From Physcomitrium patens (lineage: Eukaryota; Streptophyta; Bryopsida; Funariales; Funariaceae): DNA of 64,000 nucleotides. Under the pieces are notes generated by a model. It ran no database searches and had not been told where the DNA came from. It worked only from the letters and a program-made list of their open reading frames with translations. Positions 13,501 through 25,760 of this stretch are shown here, in pieces. Where the stretch lies: contig NC_037256.1 in the NCBI RefSeq assembly GCF_000002425.4, forward strand, positions 9,444,190 to 9,508,189. Direction: 5' to 3'. How positions within the stretch are numbered: the stretch's first letter is position 1; every line of letters starts with the position of its first letter. Position numbers and translations under genes: made by a program.

Positions 13501-14240
13501 TAATATTTATAATACTTTTGAAATAAAAGAACTTTGGAAGAATTTAAGCTATTCACTAAAGTAAGATGACATAATTCTATAATGAAAGAAAAAAGAAGAA
13601 ATTAAAATATTAGGAAAAAATATATAAAAATTAATATAATATGATCTTCTTCCAATGAAAAGAATGTAGATTATAAGTTATAGAAGTTTATATATCCTTT
13701 AGATTGTTTTAATTGGCTATTTTTTTTTATTTTAATACTAGCTCACATAAATAGGTACCTATGTGAATTAGATTCAAATTCACATCACTTCTTTTATAAT
13801 CACTTTTGTAGCCAACTATCCAACAACTTCATGATGCTAATTTATTGCAAATTATCTCTAAATGCTATAAAACCTTTTTTTTTTTTTTGTATAGGATTTA
13901 TAATCTCATAATAAATAGAAGAAATAGTATTTTAGTAGAATTAAGCTTTATTTTTAGAATTCTTTTACTTCCTTAATGAATCAAAATCCAATTTTTTCTA
14001 ATAAAAATCAAGTTTAACGTTGTATGGCTAGAATTCTACTAAACTTCAGTAATGAGAGTATAACTTGTTTTTTCATTATGAGCTAATTTTTTTATATTTT
14101 ATATTCTTTACATCTATTTTAAAATATTCTTATTAGAAATAATTTACTATTTCATGTTTCTAATTGCAAAGAATTGTTGTTAAAAATTTCTTGAATATTA
14201 TAAGGACCTAATTAGAAAGCATCAAATTTACTAGAAAAAT
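10594..14240. other. AT-rich unassigned DNA
   Basis: Very AT-rich with long T and A runs (for example about 11668-11695). No convincing coding sequence. The right part may hold the 3' LTR and untranslated region of the minus-strand Tat-like relic that follows, but I could not place its ends. Confidence 0.4.
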
Positions 14241-14249
14241 CCATTCTAC

Positions 14250-15181
14250 TAGCATCTTATAATAATACTAATATTTTTGGTTGTAAGACTCTCTTCTTGT
14301 ATTTTTTTATCATAAGTAATTTTCTTCTTTCTTTGAATTTCTTCTAATTTTTTGAGCTTTAGTCTTTCAAATTTTATGAAGGTCATTTAATTATTTTGAT
14401 CTATTTCTCAAGGATTTTTAGATGGTTAATCTATCATCTAATGTTATTTTTTAAAAATTGACTCAAATTCAATTGATAGTATAACTTCTATTCTATATAC
14501 TAAAAAAAATGAAGTAGCCTTGGTTGTAACCTCATAGGTTGTACAATAAGCTGTCAAGATTTTTAGTAATTTGATATATTAATCTTTCTTTGAAACTTGT
14601 ATTTTTTTTCTTAGGATATTAAATAAAATTTGATTCATTCTTTTTGTATGACCATTAGTTTGTAGATGGTGAAGAATTGTCATACAATAGTTTATAATAA
14701 ATCTAGTAATCATCTCTTCTACCACACTATTCAAGAAGTGTATACCTCAATTACTAATCAAGATTTTGAAACAATCAAATTGAATAATGATTCACTCATT
14801 TATAAAATTAGCCACATAGATAACATTGTTGGTTTTGATAGTTCTTGCTTCTGCCCATTTTCCTAGATATTCTCTAGCTACTACAATATATTTCATCTTT
14901 CTTGAAGAATTAGGATGAATTTCTTCTATATAATTAATTCTCCATTTTTCAAAGAAAACTAAATTCAAGGATATGCAAAGAAGAAGTACTATATGTAAAT
15001 TACTTTTTGTATAATATTGGCAAGCATCACATTGTTTAGCATAATCATGTGCATCTTTAAACATGATAGGCCAATAACACCTTGCTCTCATTGCTTTTTG
15101 AGCCATTAATCTATTCAAGAAGTGTCTTCCATATGCACTATCAAAGTATGCCATTAATATAGTTGGTACTTCACCAACCAC
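14250..15181 (-). pseudogene. Integrase remnant, Tat-like
   Basis: An open stretch of 129 codons (15181-14792) contains the zinc-binding CDAC pair after RHFLNRLMAQKAMRARCYWP, then the start of the catalytic core (INYIEEIHPNSSRKMKYIVVA, with the first catalytic Asp replaced by Asn) and KWAEARTIKTNN. Downstream on the same strand the core continues with HHLQTNGHTKRMNQIL around the third catalytic position (Glu replaced by Lys) and AYCTTYEVTTKATSF. Multiple stops. Mutations at catalytic residues show it is inactive. Confidence 0.72.
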
Positions 15182-15349
15182 CTTATGTTATGTAAGTAGA
15201 CCATCTATTCTTTAAAAATATAATTATTTTTTTATAATAGAAAAATAAGTGCTACTAATTTTAATCTTTTATTTTTTATATTTAAAAAATCTTTTCGTAA
15301 CTAATTAAAATTTAAAAAAATTGCAATATAACTGTACCAAGTAGAATAG

Positions 15350-16790
15350 ATAGAAATGATTAAAAAAAAAATTAACTTCTAAGTTGTTATCAATAGAAAT
15401 AGGAGTTAATTTTTCTTCTAATCTTGAAAGGTGATTGTCTTAATTATATAATTTTTTAAGTTTCTATTCCACCTTATAGTGAAAATTTTCTACTAATAAT
15501 ATCCATCAAGTTATATGATAATTCAAATCTACTTTGTTGACTAGATATTTGATAGCCATATAGTCAACAAAAAACACCGTGGAATTTAATAGAAGATAAT
15601 ATCAAAAGAAATTCATAAAAGAGACCATGGCTAAGCATTTTTTTTCCATCATACTATAATTTTTTTCTATAGTATTTAATTTTTTTCTAGCAAATGCTAT
15701 AAGATAGTCTTTATATCTATCTTCCATTAGTTGACATAATGTACTATCTATTGGTACAGATGAAGCATCATAATAAATATAAAAAGAAATATTTTAATTA
15801 AGTGATTTTAAGATAAGATAGAAGCTTAATTTTACCTTTATTCAATCAAAGGTTTCTTAATAATCCTTTGTCTACTCAAACTAAATTAATTTTTTTTTAA
15901 AATTTAATAGTGAATAAAATTTTGTGGCACAATTGAGAATTTATTTTCAATACTATCCAAGATGTCCTAAAATCCTTTCTACTTCTTTAATATTTGTAAG
16001 AGATTACATTTTAGCTATGACCTCTATTTTTTTTAGATTGGATTTTCTTCTTTTTTTTGATACCACAAAATCCAAGAAGACCTCTTTTATACTATCAAGT
16101 ACATTTTGATGGATTTTAAAGAAATTTTTATTTTTCTACACATTTTTAAAGTCTCTTTTATATACTCTAAATGATCTTTGGAATTGAATTGGATGCTAAA
16201 ATTATCTATAAATACTATTATAGATTTGTATAGCAAATCCAAAAAGGCAAAGGTCATTGCTTATTGGAAGATATAAAAGGCATTACAAAGTCCAAAAGGC
16301 ATGACCAAAAAAATGAAAGTATTCCAAAGAGTAGTAAAAGTTGTTTTTTGGTAATCTTCTAAGGCTATAGTAATTTGCTTATAACTTGAATAACCATCCA
16401 TAAATATGTAGGTTTCATGTCTTGCTACTTTATCTAACATAGTATTAATAAAAAGAAGGAAAAAATGGTCTTTTTGGATATACTTCATGACTTTTTTTAT
16501 AATCTATGCACACTCTTAATTTAACATTTTTTTTCTTTTCAAAGACCATAGTATAGATCCAATCCATTATTTCCAATGATTTAATAAAATCAACTTGTAA
16601 CAATTTTTCTAATTCTCTCTTAACAATCTATTGGAGTAGAAGATTCATACGTCTTTATTTTTGTCTAATTACCTTTGCACCAAAATTAAAGAGAATATGA
16701 TGTTGAGCCATTTCAAATTATGTATCTTTCAAATCCTTGTAAGACCATACTAAGATATTTCAATATTTTATGATCAAATCACAATATTTA
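15350..16790 (-). pseudogene. Reverse transcriptase/RNase H remnant, Tat-like
   Basis: 16488-16261 is open and reads through the RT palm (KDHFFLLFINTMLDKVARHE, YIFMDGYSSYKQI, FLVMPFGLCNAFYIFQ), where FMDG is the first catalytic Asp. Upstream lies a pre-RT segment similar to SYKDLK...MAQHHILFNFGAKV. Downstream, RNase H features such as NYSMMEKKCLAMVF-like and DNHLSRLEEKLTPI are visible in broken frames. Confidence 0.7.
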
Positions 16791-17339
16791 GATACCTCTT
16801 TTTAATTTAAATGAACTCTAATTTTAATATTTTTGGGCTCTTCTCCTTCATGAAATATATCTATGAGTTTCCATTTAGATTCTTGTACTAAGAATTATCT
16901 TAAAGAGTTTCTATATCAATTACTAAGTATAAGAGAGTAATTGACAATTCTATTTTCAACCAAAATTCTTCATGGAGTGTTTTAAAATCTACAAGATAGG
17001 ACTAAGTTGTCATCTCTTCTAAGAACTTAAATTTCTTCTTCTAATGTTCTATCTACCTTAATGCTAAAGACTTGGATTTCCTCAACTTCCATAATTTTTA
17101 ACATATCTTCTAAAAAATTAATTAATTTAAAATAATCAAAATTAGAGTCGAGATGATTTTTTGATCATTTTTTAAATTTTTTATCATTTTTTCAATAATA
17201 AAAGTTTGGATTTAAGGATTTTATTTTTTTTGAATCTTGATCAATTAAATTGACCATCTTTTTTATTTATCTTATAATTTAGATTATTGGATGTCTTTTT
17301 AAAAGTACATAGAATTATTTTTTCATGATCAAATATAAG

Positions 17340-17862
17340 TGTCAAGGACATATATATTTATTTTAATATTTACTTATATGATTAAATAGAAGTAAATAAA
17401 AATAAATTTATTTTATAATATTTATTAGAAAAGCTTTTTAGAAGTTTCATAGATGTTGATTTAACTTTATATGTATTTGTAGTTGATTGATAGATTAGAA
17501 ACTTGATCATCAAATTAATCATGTGTTGGTAGTTTGTAGAATAAGGTGATTATATAGTACTCATATAGAAAACTTGCTTTGCAAGTTAAGATACGTATCT
17601 TGCAAAGTCAATATATTTTAGAGGTCCTAATGGATATTTCCATGTAGCTTCTAATTAAAAATTTATATGGAAATAAGAGTGAAGCCTTCTTTACTCTTGT
17701 CAATACTTTTCTAGTCTAAACTTGTTTTAAGACTAGTCTTCTTATCTTTGGAAATAGCCATTCTAGCTTAATACTATATTATCTTTGAATAATTTTTTAG
17801 TCTTTTTGAGTGATATAATAGTGTATTGAGATTTTTTTTCTTTGAGATTCATTTCTTTGACA
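17340..17862 (+). repeat. Chromovirus 5' LTR (family A related), inserted in Tat relic
   Basis: Starts TGTCAAGGACATA and ends CTTTGACA. A TATA-like box near 17663 is followed by ACTCTTGTCAA at 17693-17703, with a near-palindrome around it (TAAGAGTGAAG-CCTT-CTTTACTCTTG). Two nt after the LTR end lies TTGATAAGAGT (17865-17875), the primer site with one C-to-T change. Confidence 0.82.
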
Positions 17863-17999
17863 ATTTGATAAGAGTCCTAACTTATTGTTGTCATCTTATC
17901 TTAGAAGTGAATGGATTATCCTACTTCTATTTTTTTATTTTAAAGATTGTAGATTTTTTACCTTTAAACAAACTATTTAGTTATCTAATACTAATTTTT

Positions 18000-18950
18000 C
18001 TCTAAAAAAGAGAAAATTATCTCTCTTTGTTAAAATTTTCATTTGATATTAAAATTTGTAGATTAATCTCCTCTAATTTGACTTGTGGATTTGTCAAGTT
18101 GTTTGAAATAAAAGAAAAAATTATAGAAGTTATCCTTGATAGAAATGAAAATAGATTTATAATTATTATAAATCTTTATAAATTTTTTAACATTCTTAGG
18201 ATGAAAATTTCATGCATCACTAGTGCCAATTAAAAAAATATTAATCCTATGCTTATACAAGAGATTTAGAATTTACATAAAAAAATCATGCAATTATAAA
18301 AAACAAGTAGATCAACCTCACAACCAAATACAAGAAGTTTTACTTTTATAAGTAAAATAGAGACAAGGATTAGTATGTTTTAGAAGTTTAATGGAACAAG
18401 ATCAAAATTTTGAGGAATTTTTCAAAAAATCAAGCTCTATCTAAGATTGTATCTTTTCCAATACCTTGATGGATTTACTCAAGTTGGATTCATAGGTGCA
18501 TTTCTATCTAGAACTGTTCTTATTTGATTTAGAGCTTTGATGGAAAAAAATTTACAATTCCTTCATCATTTGAATTCATTCCTAGAAGTGTTTATGATAA
18601 TATTTGAAGAAAGTGATTAAGAAAGAATACTAGAAATTAAATTCTTATCTTTACAATAAGAATGATGATTAGCAACCATATATGTTGCTAAATTCTAAAA
18701 CTTTGCTTGCAACATGGATTTGAATGACAAGGCCCTCAGCAATAATTTTTTATATCGATTAAAAGACAACATCAAAGATTTATTATTAATAATGCCAAAA
18801 ATAAAATCTTTGAAATAATTTTTTATTTGAGCTATTACATACAACAACCAATTATTTGAAAGGCATTGTTAGCAAAATCAACCTATCTTAATTGCATTTA
18901 GTAGTCAAGTGGAGTAACTTGACTCACATAAGGTTAGACATCTTTTCTTT
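18000..18950 (+). pseudogene. gag: gag remnant downstream of the 17340 LTR
   Basis: Decayed Gag recognisable by KFNGTRSKF, GFIGAFLSRT, then FEESD, YVAKF-NFACNMDLNDKALSNNFLYRLKDNIKDLLL. These align with the RSKFRGF, GTLL, EHDxxR, ASxFRQLA and MSQFxxGL segments of the gags at 20421 and 59300. The best open piece is 18027-18233. Sequence past about 18950 no longer aligns, so the element is broken there. Its pol may be the fragment at 26400-28627. Confidence 0.6.
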
Positions 18951-19844
18951 CTTAACGATTATTTATTTACAATTTTATTTTATTAAATTTTATTTTTTAT
19001 TTTTATAATTTATAATTTTTTATTTAATTTTATTATTTATTTAATTAATTTAATTAATATTTTTATTTTAATTATTTAATTAATTATTATATATATTATT
19101 TTAATAAATAAATTAATTATTTAAATTGATTAATAATGAATTCATGAAAATTTTCATATACTTCATATTCTTTAGCAAAAAAATGATCATACTAAAAAAT
19201 TGATCATAATGCCACAATTGCTTTTTATTACACCAAAAAATATGCATAAGAAGTCTTCCAAACTTGTTGTCTAACAACTATTAAAAAACAATTACTACTT
19301 TATAACAATATAGTAAATCACAATTGATCTACCGTCGTTGTCATCTTCCAAGCCAAGTCCTGCTCTCATTCCTACTAGATTGTCTCCATATCCTTGCAAT
19401 ACCATCACTTCAATCTCATCTAATAAAAATGCCTTTATTTTGTCTCTCCTTTGAAATGACTTTGTAACTTGGATCCATTAATTCTAGCCCAATGCAATAC
19501 TACCATCATCCTTCTTTTAATCAACTTGAGCTACTCTAGAATCTATACCTTTTTTTTCTCCTGATTGGCAATCTTCTCTACTAATATGGATCTACTTGTA
19601 TATTCCATAATCAAAAACTTCTTCATGCTACAACCTTCATCTTCTTCCCCTTGGAGTCTCCTACTCACCCCATAAAACTAAGTCACAATCTGATCTTCCA
19701 TGCAACCTCAACTCAAATTGCTATCCGACCTAACAATCTTAACTTCTTAGTAAGTACAAATTCTACCTCAAGTAACATACATGTCCTAGATAAGATCACC
19801 TCAATTAACTCAAATATTTGCTTGACTTCTTCATCTACTGCATA
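18951..19844. other. Unassigned insertion, left half
   Basis: An almost pure A/T stretch (about 18960-19140) is followed by a C/T-rich segment that does not resemble any element here. It ends at the GCATA target duplication of element F and resumes at 25761, so F landed inside it. On the minus strand short peptide-like stretches can be read, but nothing is recognisable. Confidence 0.4.
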
Positions 19845-20140
19845 TGTTAGGGACATAGTCCTTAGAACCTTCTAGAGACAAGTTTCTAGAACCTTCTAGA
19901 AGCAAGTCTCTAGAACCTTCTAGAAGCTTCCTAGTTGGTAGAAGTTGCTTGAAAAGCTTCCTAAATAGGAGTATATATTGGAATCGAGGCTGAAGAGTTC
20001 TTCAGTCTCAACAACACATCTCTTGGAGCTCTAGTTCACCTCTCTGGTGTTGTTCTTGTATTCATCTGATTAATCTAGTTCTTGCCAATTCTTCTTGAAC
20101 TTCTTGGTAGATATCAAGTCTGTATTCTGTGTTCGTGACA
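19845..20140 (+). repeat. 5' LTR of element F
   Basis: TGTTAGGGACATA to GTTCGTGACA. It contains repeated TTCTAGAA-type segments (three near 19868-19925), a TATATAT box at 19972, and the predicted transcript start AGTCTCAACAA at 20004-20014, 32 bp downstream. Confidence 0.95.
19986..20009 (+). promoter_or_regulatory. Palindrome at predicted transcription start, family F
   Basis: GAGGCTGAAG, a 4-nt loop (AGTT), then CTTCAGTCTC. One G-T pair, otherwise perfect. The predicted +1 (A at 20004) lies after the first four bases of the right arm, the same geometry as in family A (58892-58917) despite different sequence. Confidence 0.65.
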
Positions 20141-20142
20141 GT

Positions 20143-20153
20143 TTGTCGAGACT
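20143..20153 (+). promoter_or_regulatory. Self-primer binding site of element F
   Basis: TTGTCGAGACT begins 2 nt after the 5' LTR. It is exactly complementary to AGTCTCGACAA in the 3' LTR (25619-25629) and has one mismatch to the 5' LTR copy, where C-G has decayed to C-A. Position and length match the 11-nt site in family A. Confidence 0.8.
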
Positions 20154-20232
20154 TCACTCACCTCAGATATCAGAGCTAGTTTCTTCTTTGTTAGAGTGTG
20201 GATTATCTCTCTGCTTAGAAGTATACTAGCAC

Positions 20233-20376
20233 TTTAGAGGTTGCGGATTATCCTCCTCTAAACTGATACTTCTTTTGTTACAATATTGGAGTCTTATTCT
20301 TCTTGGAGAGAGTGGATTACCCCTTTTTTTGAAGCTCTTAAGGTATTTTAGAGGTTGCGGAGTACCCTCCTCTAAA
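20233..20376 (+). promoter_or_regulatory. Twin leader hairpins, element F
   Basis: Two copies of the same potential hairpin in the untranslated leader: TTTAGAGG, 14-nt loop, CCTCTAAA at 20233-20262 and again at 20347-20376. The loops are TTGCGGATTATCCT and TTGCGGAGTACCCT. The family A leader has one copy with a 7-bp stem and the same loop length (59178-59205). Could serve RNA packaging, dimerisation or translation. Confidence 0.55.
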
Positions 20377-20420
20377 CCAATATTGTCTTCTTGTAGAGTC
20401 ATTTCTGTCCTTCTCTTAGA

Positions 20421-21446
20421 ATGGTCGGGGGCCAAGACATTAGTATGACAGAAAGTTCAAAGTCCAAGTTAGATGCTATCATGAATACCCTCGCTACATT
20501 ATCGCAAAGAACTACAGAGATTGAAGAAGTCGTGGCAAGGCTTCATAATGATGGAGCATCTGGGATGGCACAATCTAGGTTGCACCAGCCTCAAACTTCT
20601 ACACTTGGAGAAGCAACTTTACCTCAGGTTCGACAAGCACCGCTGGTTCTACAACATAAGGAACCCCAAGTTAGCCTTTCGGACAAGTTTGATGGTACGC
20701 GTTCCAAGTTTCGAGGATTCGTCAACCAAATCAGGTTAATAACAGCCTTACAACCCGAACGCTATCCAACGGAGGAGTCACGTGTTGGGCTTATTGGAAC
20801 CTTACTTACAAGATAAGCTCTATCATGGTTTGCTCCTTTGTTTGAGAAACGATCGTCCATACTAAATAACTTTGAAACCTTTTTGGAGGCATTTGCGGAA
20901 GCATTTGGTGAACACGACAAGGTTTGATGGGCTACAACAAAGATCCGGTCACTACGACAAGGGATGCGTTCTACATCAGTCTATGCATCGGACTTCAGGC
21001 AATTAGCATGTGACATCAATTGGGACGAAGAAGCGTTGATGAGTCAATTCTATTGGGGTTTAAGGGACGATGTGAAGGATTTGCTGTTAACTCTTCTTGA
21101 TCCATAAACGCTCAACGAAGCTATTAGCCAAGCTATGAAGTGCGATAATCACCTATTCCAACGTCGCCAAGACCAATGTTCAAGACAACATATGATTCGT
21201 CACACCCCAACTATGTTGATAAGCAGCATGAATTCTTATTCAGAGGTAGAAGACATGCAAATTGATGCAGTACGTGTCAAATCTCTTACTCTAGAAGAAA
21301 AAAAGCGGCGTATGGAGGAAGGTCTATGCTTATATTGCGGTGAAGAAGGCCACAAAGTTAGAAACTACCCCAAGAAGCAAAATTGATGTATTATCAAGAC
21401 TAGGGGCGCGTTTATTCAGGAAAACGAGGATGCCCAGCCACAATAG
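20421..21446 (+). pseudogene. gag: gag, element F (broken by stops)
   Basis: One reading frame from ATG at 20421 to TAG at 21444-21446, interrupted by stops at 20814, about 20925, about 21105 and 21384, the later three readable as C-to-T changes in CGA or CAA. Core motif DKFDGTRSKFRGFVNQIRL lies near residue 90. The zinc knuckle reads CLYCGEEGHKVRNYP, with the last Cys changed to Tyr (TGC to TAC). Capsid-like core then nucleic-acid-binding knuckle is the usual Ty3/gypsy Gag order. The end overlaps the -1 frame that leads into pol. Confidence 0.9.
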
Positions 21447-21451
21447 GAACC

Positions 21452-24400
21452 GTGCGGCTGGACAGTGAAATATCGCAACAACAACCAAGTTCCTTTCTTT
21501 CCGCTCAACCTGGCCTTTGTTTTACAATCCTTTTGCTTATTGGCCCTCAAAAACTGAGAACCTTAGCATTATTAGATTCAAGAGCATCTGCTTGTTTTTT
21601 AGACAAAGAATTTGCAAAGCGTCATAAGATCCCTTTAGTACAAAAATCCCAACCTGTTCACGTTGAGGTCATAGATGGACGACCTTTATTGTTTGGTAGT
21701 GTCACCCATGAATCAGAACCTATAGAAGTGACGTTTAAGGACCATAGTAGTCATATTATTTTCAATATTATTAGAACTCTATCAAATCCTGTTATTCTTG
21801 GTCTTTCCTGGTTGGAAAAGCATAACCCATCCATAGATTGGAAGTTGCGGAAGATGACCTTTCCCACAAAACCACCCAAGAGCAAGCCTAGTAGAAAACC
21901 CCGAATAGAGAAATCCTTATTTATTGGAGCAAGAACGTTTATAAGATTGTCTAAGGGAGGCACACTGTTTATTATTTATGCGGTTCCAACTACCGGAGAG
22001 AAGATCTTGACAACAAGTATATCGGAGCAATATAAGAATTTTAAAGACGTGTTTCAAAAGAAAAATGCCGACATGCTACCGGAACACAGACCATATGATT
22101 GCGCCATAGACTTACAGGAAGGAGCACAACCGCCTTTTGGCCCAATCTACAATCTATCGCAGATAGAGTTGGCGGAGTTGTAGAAGTACATCGACGAGAA
22201 TCTAGCCAAGAACTTCATCCGTCATTCAAAATCGTTAGCTGGAGCACCCATCTTATTTGTGAAGAAGAAAGATGGCTCGTTGCGGATGTGCGTGGACTAT
22301 CGAGGCCTCAACAAGGTAACAAAGAAGAATCGTTACCCGTTACTCTTGATTTCTGGTCTCTTAGAACAACTTGGACGTGCAAGGATCTTTACAAAAATTG
22401 ATCTAAGGGGAGCTTACAACCTCGTACGAATTAAGAAAGGAGATGAGTGGAAGACAGCGTTCCGTACAAGATATGGCCATTTTGAATATAATGTCATAAC
22501 CTTTGGTCTTACCAATGCTCTAGCGGTCTTTCAACATATGATGAATGATATTTTTTGAGAGTACCTTGACGATTTTGTTGTCATCTATTTGGATGATATT
22601 TTGATATTCTCCAAAAATGAGGAAGAGCATGAAAAATATGTTCGTTTGGTATTGGAGAAACTACGCGAGCGAGGACTATATGCCAAGTTGGAGAAGTGTT
22701 TATTTCACCAAATAGAGATGGAGTTTTTGGGATTCGTTGCGACTACGAAACGCTTGAAGATGGATCCCAAGAAAGTGGAAGCAATCGTGTCTTGGGAGGT
22801 TTCGAAGACGGTTAGAGATGTACAATGCTTTCTTGGTTTTGCCAACTTCTATCGGATCTTTATCAAGAATTACTTTCAAGTTGCTGCTCCTCTCACTCGG
22901 TTGACATGCAAGGATAAGCTAGAATGGGGACCTCTAGCAGAGAAGGCATTTCAAAACCTGAAGACCGCATTTACTACGGCTCCAATCTTCGTACATCCAA
23001 ACTTTACAAAGGCCTTCTATTTAGAAACTGATGCTTCGGATTTTACTTTGGGAGCTGTACTTTCACAAATGGGAGAAGACAAGAAGCTCCATCCGGTTGC
23101 ATTCTATTCTCAAAAGTTCTTTGTTGCTAAAATCAATTATGAGATCCACGATAAGGAACTTCTTGCTATAGTGGATTCTTTCCAAGAATGGCGTCACTTT
23201 CTTGAAGGAGCTGCACATCTAGTGACCGTATACACAGATCACAAGAATTTGGAGTATTTCATGTCGGTTCGAGTTCTAAATCGACTTCGAGCTTGATGGA
23301 GTATGTTGCTATCTAGGTTCGATTTTATTATCACTTATCGACCTGAAAAGCAGCAAGGACTATCTGATGCCTTATCGAGGAGATCGTATCTTGTACCAAA
23401 GGCTGGAGAAGCAGCGTTTGATCAATAATGTACGACGTTGTTGAAGCCAGAGCAATTTCAGCTTGCGCTATTATTATGCCAATTGATGTTGACTTCCTGA
23501 ATCAGGTACTTGTCGTAACCATTGAAGATTCAGTAGCCATTGATATTAAGCAGCGTGCCAACGACGACAAGTTCAAGGTGGAGGGAGATCTTTTATATTT
23601 TGAAGAGCGGTTATATATCCCAAAGGGACCAGCACGACTCCGAGTTCTTCAATCTCGCCACAATTTTCCAGCTGCGAGACATTTTAGATTCAACAAGACC
23701 TTGGAGTTTATTTCTCGAGATTTTTGGTGGCTCCAAATGTGGAAGGATGTGAAAGATTTTGTCCTCTCCTGCGACATTTGTTCAAGATCCAAGAATCCTC
23801 GGCATCGCCCTTATGGACTCCTACAACCATTGTCGATTTCACGTCGACCATGGTCTTCAATTTCCATGGACTTCATCACGGACATGCCATCATCAAATTC
23901 ATTTGAAAGCATCTTTGTCCTGGTAGATCGGCTTACAAAAATGGTGCACTTTATCCCTTGCAAGAAGACATCGTCCAATGAAGTCACAGCAAGGCTCTTT
24001 CTCAATAATGTGTATCGATATCATGGACTACCAAATGATATCATATCAGATCGAGGAACCCAATTAGTATCAAAGTTTTGGAGATCTCTCTTTGAGATAC
24101 TGAAGGTGGATATCAAGCTTTCTTCAGCTTTTCATCCTCAAACTGACGGTCAAACGGAATGGGTGAACCAAGTCTTGGAACAATACTTACGATGCAGCAT
24201 CAACTATCAGCAAGATGATTGGACCACATATCTGCCGCTAGCCGAGTTTGCATATAACAACACCCTCCATGCGTCGACTCAATACACACCATTCTTTTTC
24301 AACTATGGGTATCATCCAAAGCTTGATTTATTGAGTCCATCAACAAATAACAATCCAGCAGCTGAAGGATTTGCGAAACAACTATCAGAGCTTCAAAATA

Positions 24401-24924
24401 TGTTGAAGTTTTAATTACAATCCGCTCAAGAATCCTACAAGGCGTCTGTAGATAGATTTCGGAATCAAGCACCTATTTTCAAAATTGGAGATAAAGCATG
24501 GCTTCTTTGACGGAATATCAAGACCAAGCGACCATGTGATAAGTTGGACTATCGAAGATTGGGACCATTTATCATCCAAAAGCAAATCAATCCAGTGGCG
24601 TACCGTCTGGAATTACCAGCTTCTATGAAGGTACATCCAGTCTTTCATGTTTCTTTGTTGGAGCCTTATCAAGAGTCATCTTTTCCTAGAAGAGTGCAAT
24701 GTCCGCCACCTAGTATTGAGATCGAGAACCACGAGGAATACGAGGTTGAAAAGGTGCTGGATTCTTGACGAAGTTGGGGCAAGTTGGAGTATCTTGTTCA
24801 TTGGTGCGGCTACGACATTAATGAGCGAATGTGGGAGCCAGCTGAAAATCTCACCAATGCGTCATAAAAGATATAGGAGTTTCATCAACAATATCCTCAT
24901 AAACCTAAGCCGGTTCGACAATAG
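21452..24924 (+). pseudogene. pol: pol (PR-RT-RH-IN-chromodomain), element F
   Basis: Begins at GTG 21452, five nt after the gag TAG, exactly as in element A. Protease LLDSRASACFLDKEF (active-site Gly replaced by Arg); [21 protein letters not shown] and YLDDILIFSKNEEEHEK; RNase H LETDASDFTLGAVLSQ and [11 protein letters not shown]; integrase with CDICSRSKNPRHRPYG, SMDFITDMP, ISDRGTQ and DGQTEWVNQ; then LGPF and a chromodomain ([26 protein letters not shown]). Stops at 22181, 22556, 23297 and 23427, a frameshift near 23475, and stops at 24412 and 24766. The longest open piece, 23428-24414, covers most of integrase. Confidence 0.93.
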
Positions 24925-25055
24925 CTTCTTTCTGAAGCTTACTCACCTGAGAATATAAGAAAGGGGAGGAGCACCACCAAAATTCGTAGTTGATGTAGTT
25001 ATTTTCTCCAAGATAAAATAGAATTTTTTCAGTAGCCATAGTTTGGTCTTCTGAT

Positions 25056-25409
25056 ATGGATAGCCAAGAGATAGATACTATGCCAGTCAGATTATCTCAA
25101 CCAACTAGTTCACGAAGGCGACCCTGAGATGAAGAACCACCTGCACCACGATGACGATGGAGGATACCAAGTAACCGATCACTAGTGATTGTATTTGAGT
25201 CCGAGTCTGCTTACGATGGTCAACCAGAAGGCATATTTGCAAGATAATTTCAAAATGAAGACACAGAAGTTCATGCTTAGTCAGAAGTTGAAGGAGTGGG
25301 CCACTACCGTTGGCTTCAAGGGCCGATGAACCACTTACCTCGTGAACAACAGTTGGAGTTCATAGCAGACGTTATGCAACAGATCTTCATTTTCTTGCGT
25401 TGGTACTGA
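25056..25409 (+). pseudogene. Third ORF (ORF3), element F
   Basis: 118 codons including the stop in one frame downstream of pol, with internal TGA/TAA/TAG codons that read as decayed Arg or Gln codons. It starts MDSQ, has an RLSQPTSSRRRP segment near residue 12, and a C-terminal block GVGHYRWLQGPMNHLPREQ. Both blocks align with ORF3 of family A (44502-44924), although the middles differ in length. Conservation between two families with different LTRs suggests a selected protein. I do not recognise a known domain. Confidence 0.72.
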
Positions 25410-25444
25410 TTGACAGCAATATTACTTCTCAGAGACCTCGAAGC

Positions 25445-25459
25445 TAAAGGAAGGGGTGA
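25445..25459 (+). promoter_or_regulatory. Polypurine tract, element F
   Basis: AAAGGAAGGGGTGA immediately before the 3' LTR, the usual plus-strand primer. Confidence 0.75.
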
Positions 25460-25755
25460 TGTTAGGGACATAGTCCTTAGAACCTTCTAGAGACAAGTTT
25501 CTAGAACCTTCTAGAAGCAAGTCTCTGGAACCTTCTAGAAGCTTCCTAGTTGGTAGAAGTTGCTTGAGAAGCTTCCTAAATAGAAGTATATATTGGAATC
25601 GAGGCTGAAGAGTTCTTCAGTCTCGACAACACATCTCTTGGAGCTCTAGCTCACCTCTCTGGTGTTGTTCTTGTATTCATCTGATTAATCTAGTTCTTGC
25701 CAATTCTTCTTGAACTTCTCAGTAGATATCAAGTCTGTATTCTGTGTCCGTGATA
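25460..25755 (+). repeat. 3' LTR of element F
   Basis: 296 bp, TGTTAGGGACATA to GTCCGTGATA, followed by GCATA. It retains AGTCTCGACAA (25619-25629), the exact complement of the primer site, whereas the 5' LTR has AGTCTCAACAA. Nearly all differences between the two LTRs are transitions. Confidence 0.95.
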
Positions 25756-25760
25756 GCATA

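Larger units (their letters stand above)
14250..17339 (-). mobile_element. Tat/Athila-type Ty3/gypsy relic
   Basis: Minus-strand pol remnant in the order RT (about 16790-16240), RNase H (about 15900-15350) and integrase (about 15181-14250). It is unlike the chromoviruses here: the pre-RT segment carries the LAWSYKDLK-like signature and the integrase reads RARCYWPIMFKDAHDYAKQCDACQ, both typical of the plant Tat/Athila branch. Its upstream side is cut by the LTR starting at 17340. Element ends not determined. Confidence 0.72.
19845..25755 (+). mobile_element. Element F: full-length chromovirus, second family
   Basis: 5911-bp element flanked by exact GCATA duplications (19840-19844, 25756-25760). 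It has 296-bp LTRs differing at fewer than about a dozen positions by eye, a self-primer site, gag, pol with chromodomain, a third ORF and a polypurine tract. Base composition is far less AT-rich than its surroundings, so insertion is fairly recent. Gag and pol each carry several transition-derived stops and pol has one frameshift, so this copy is not autonomous. Confidence 0.95.
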
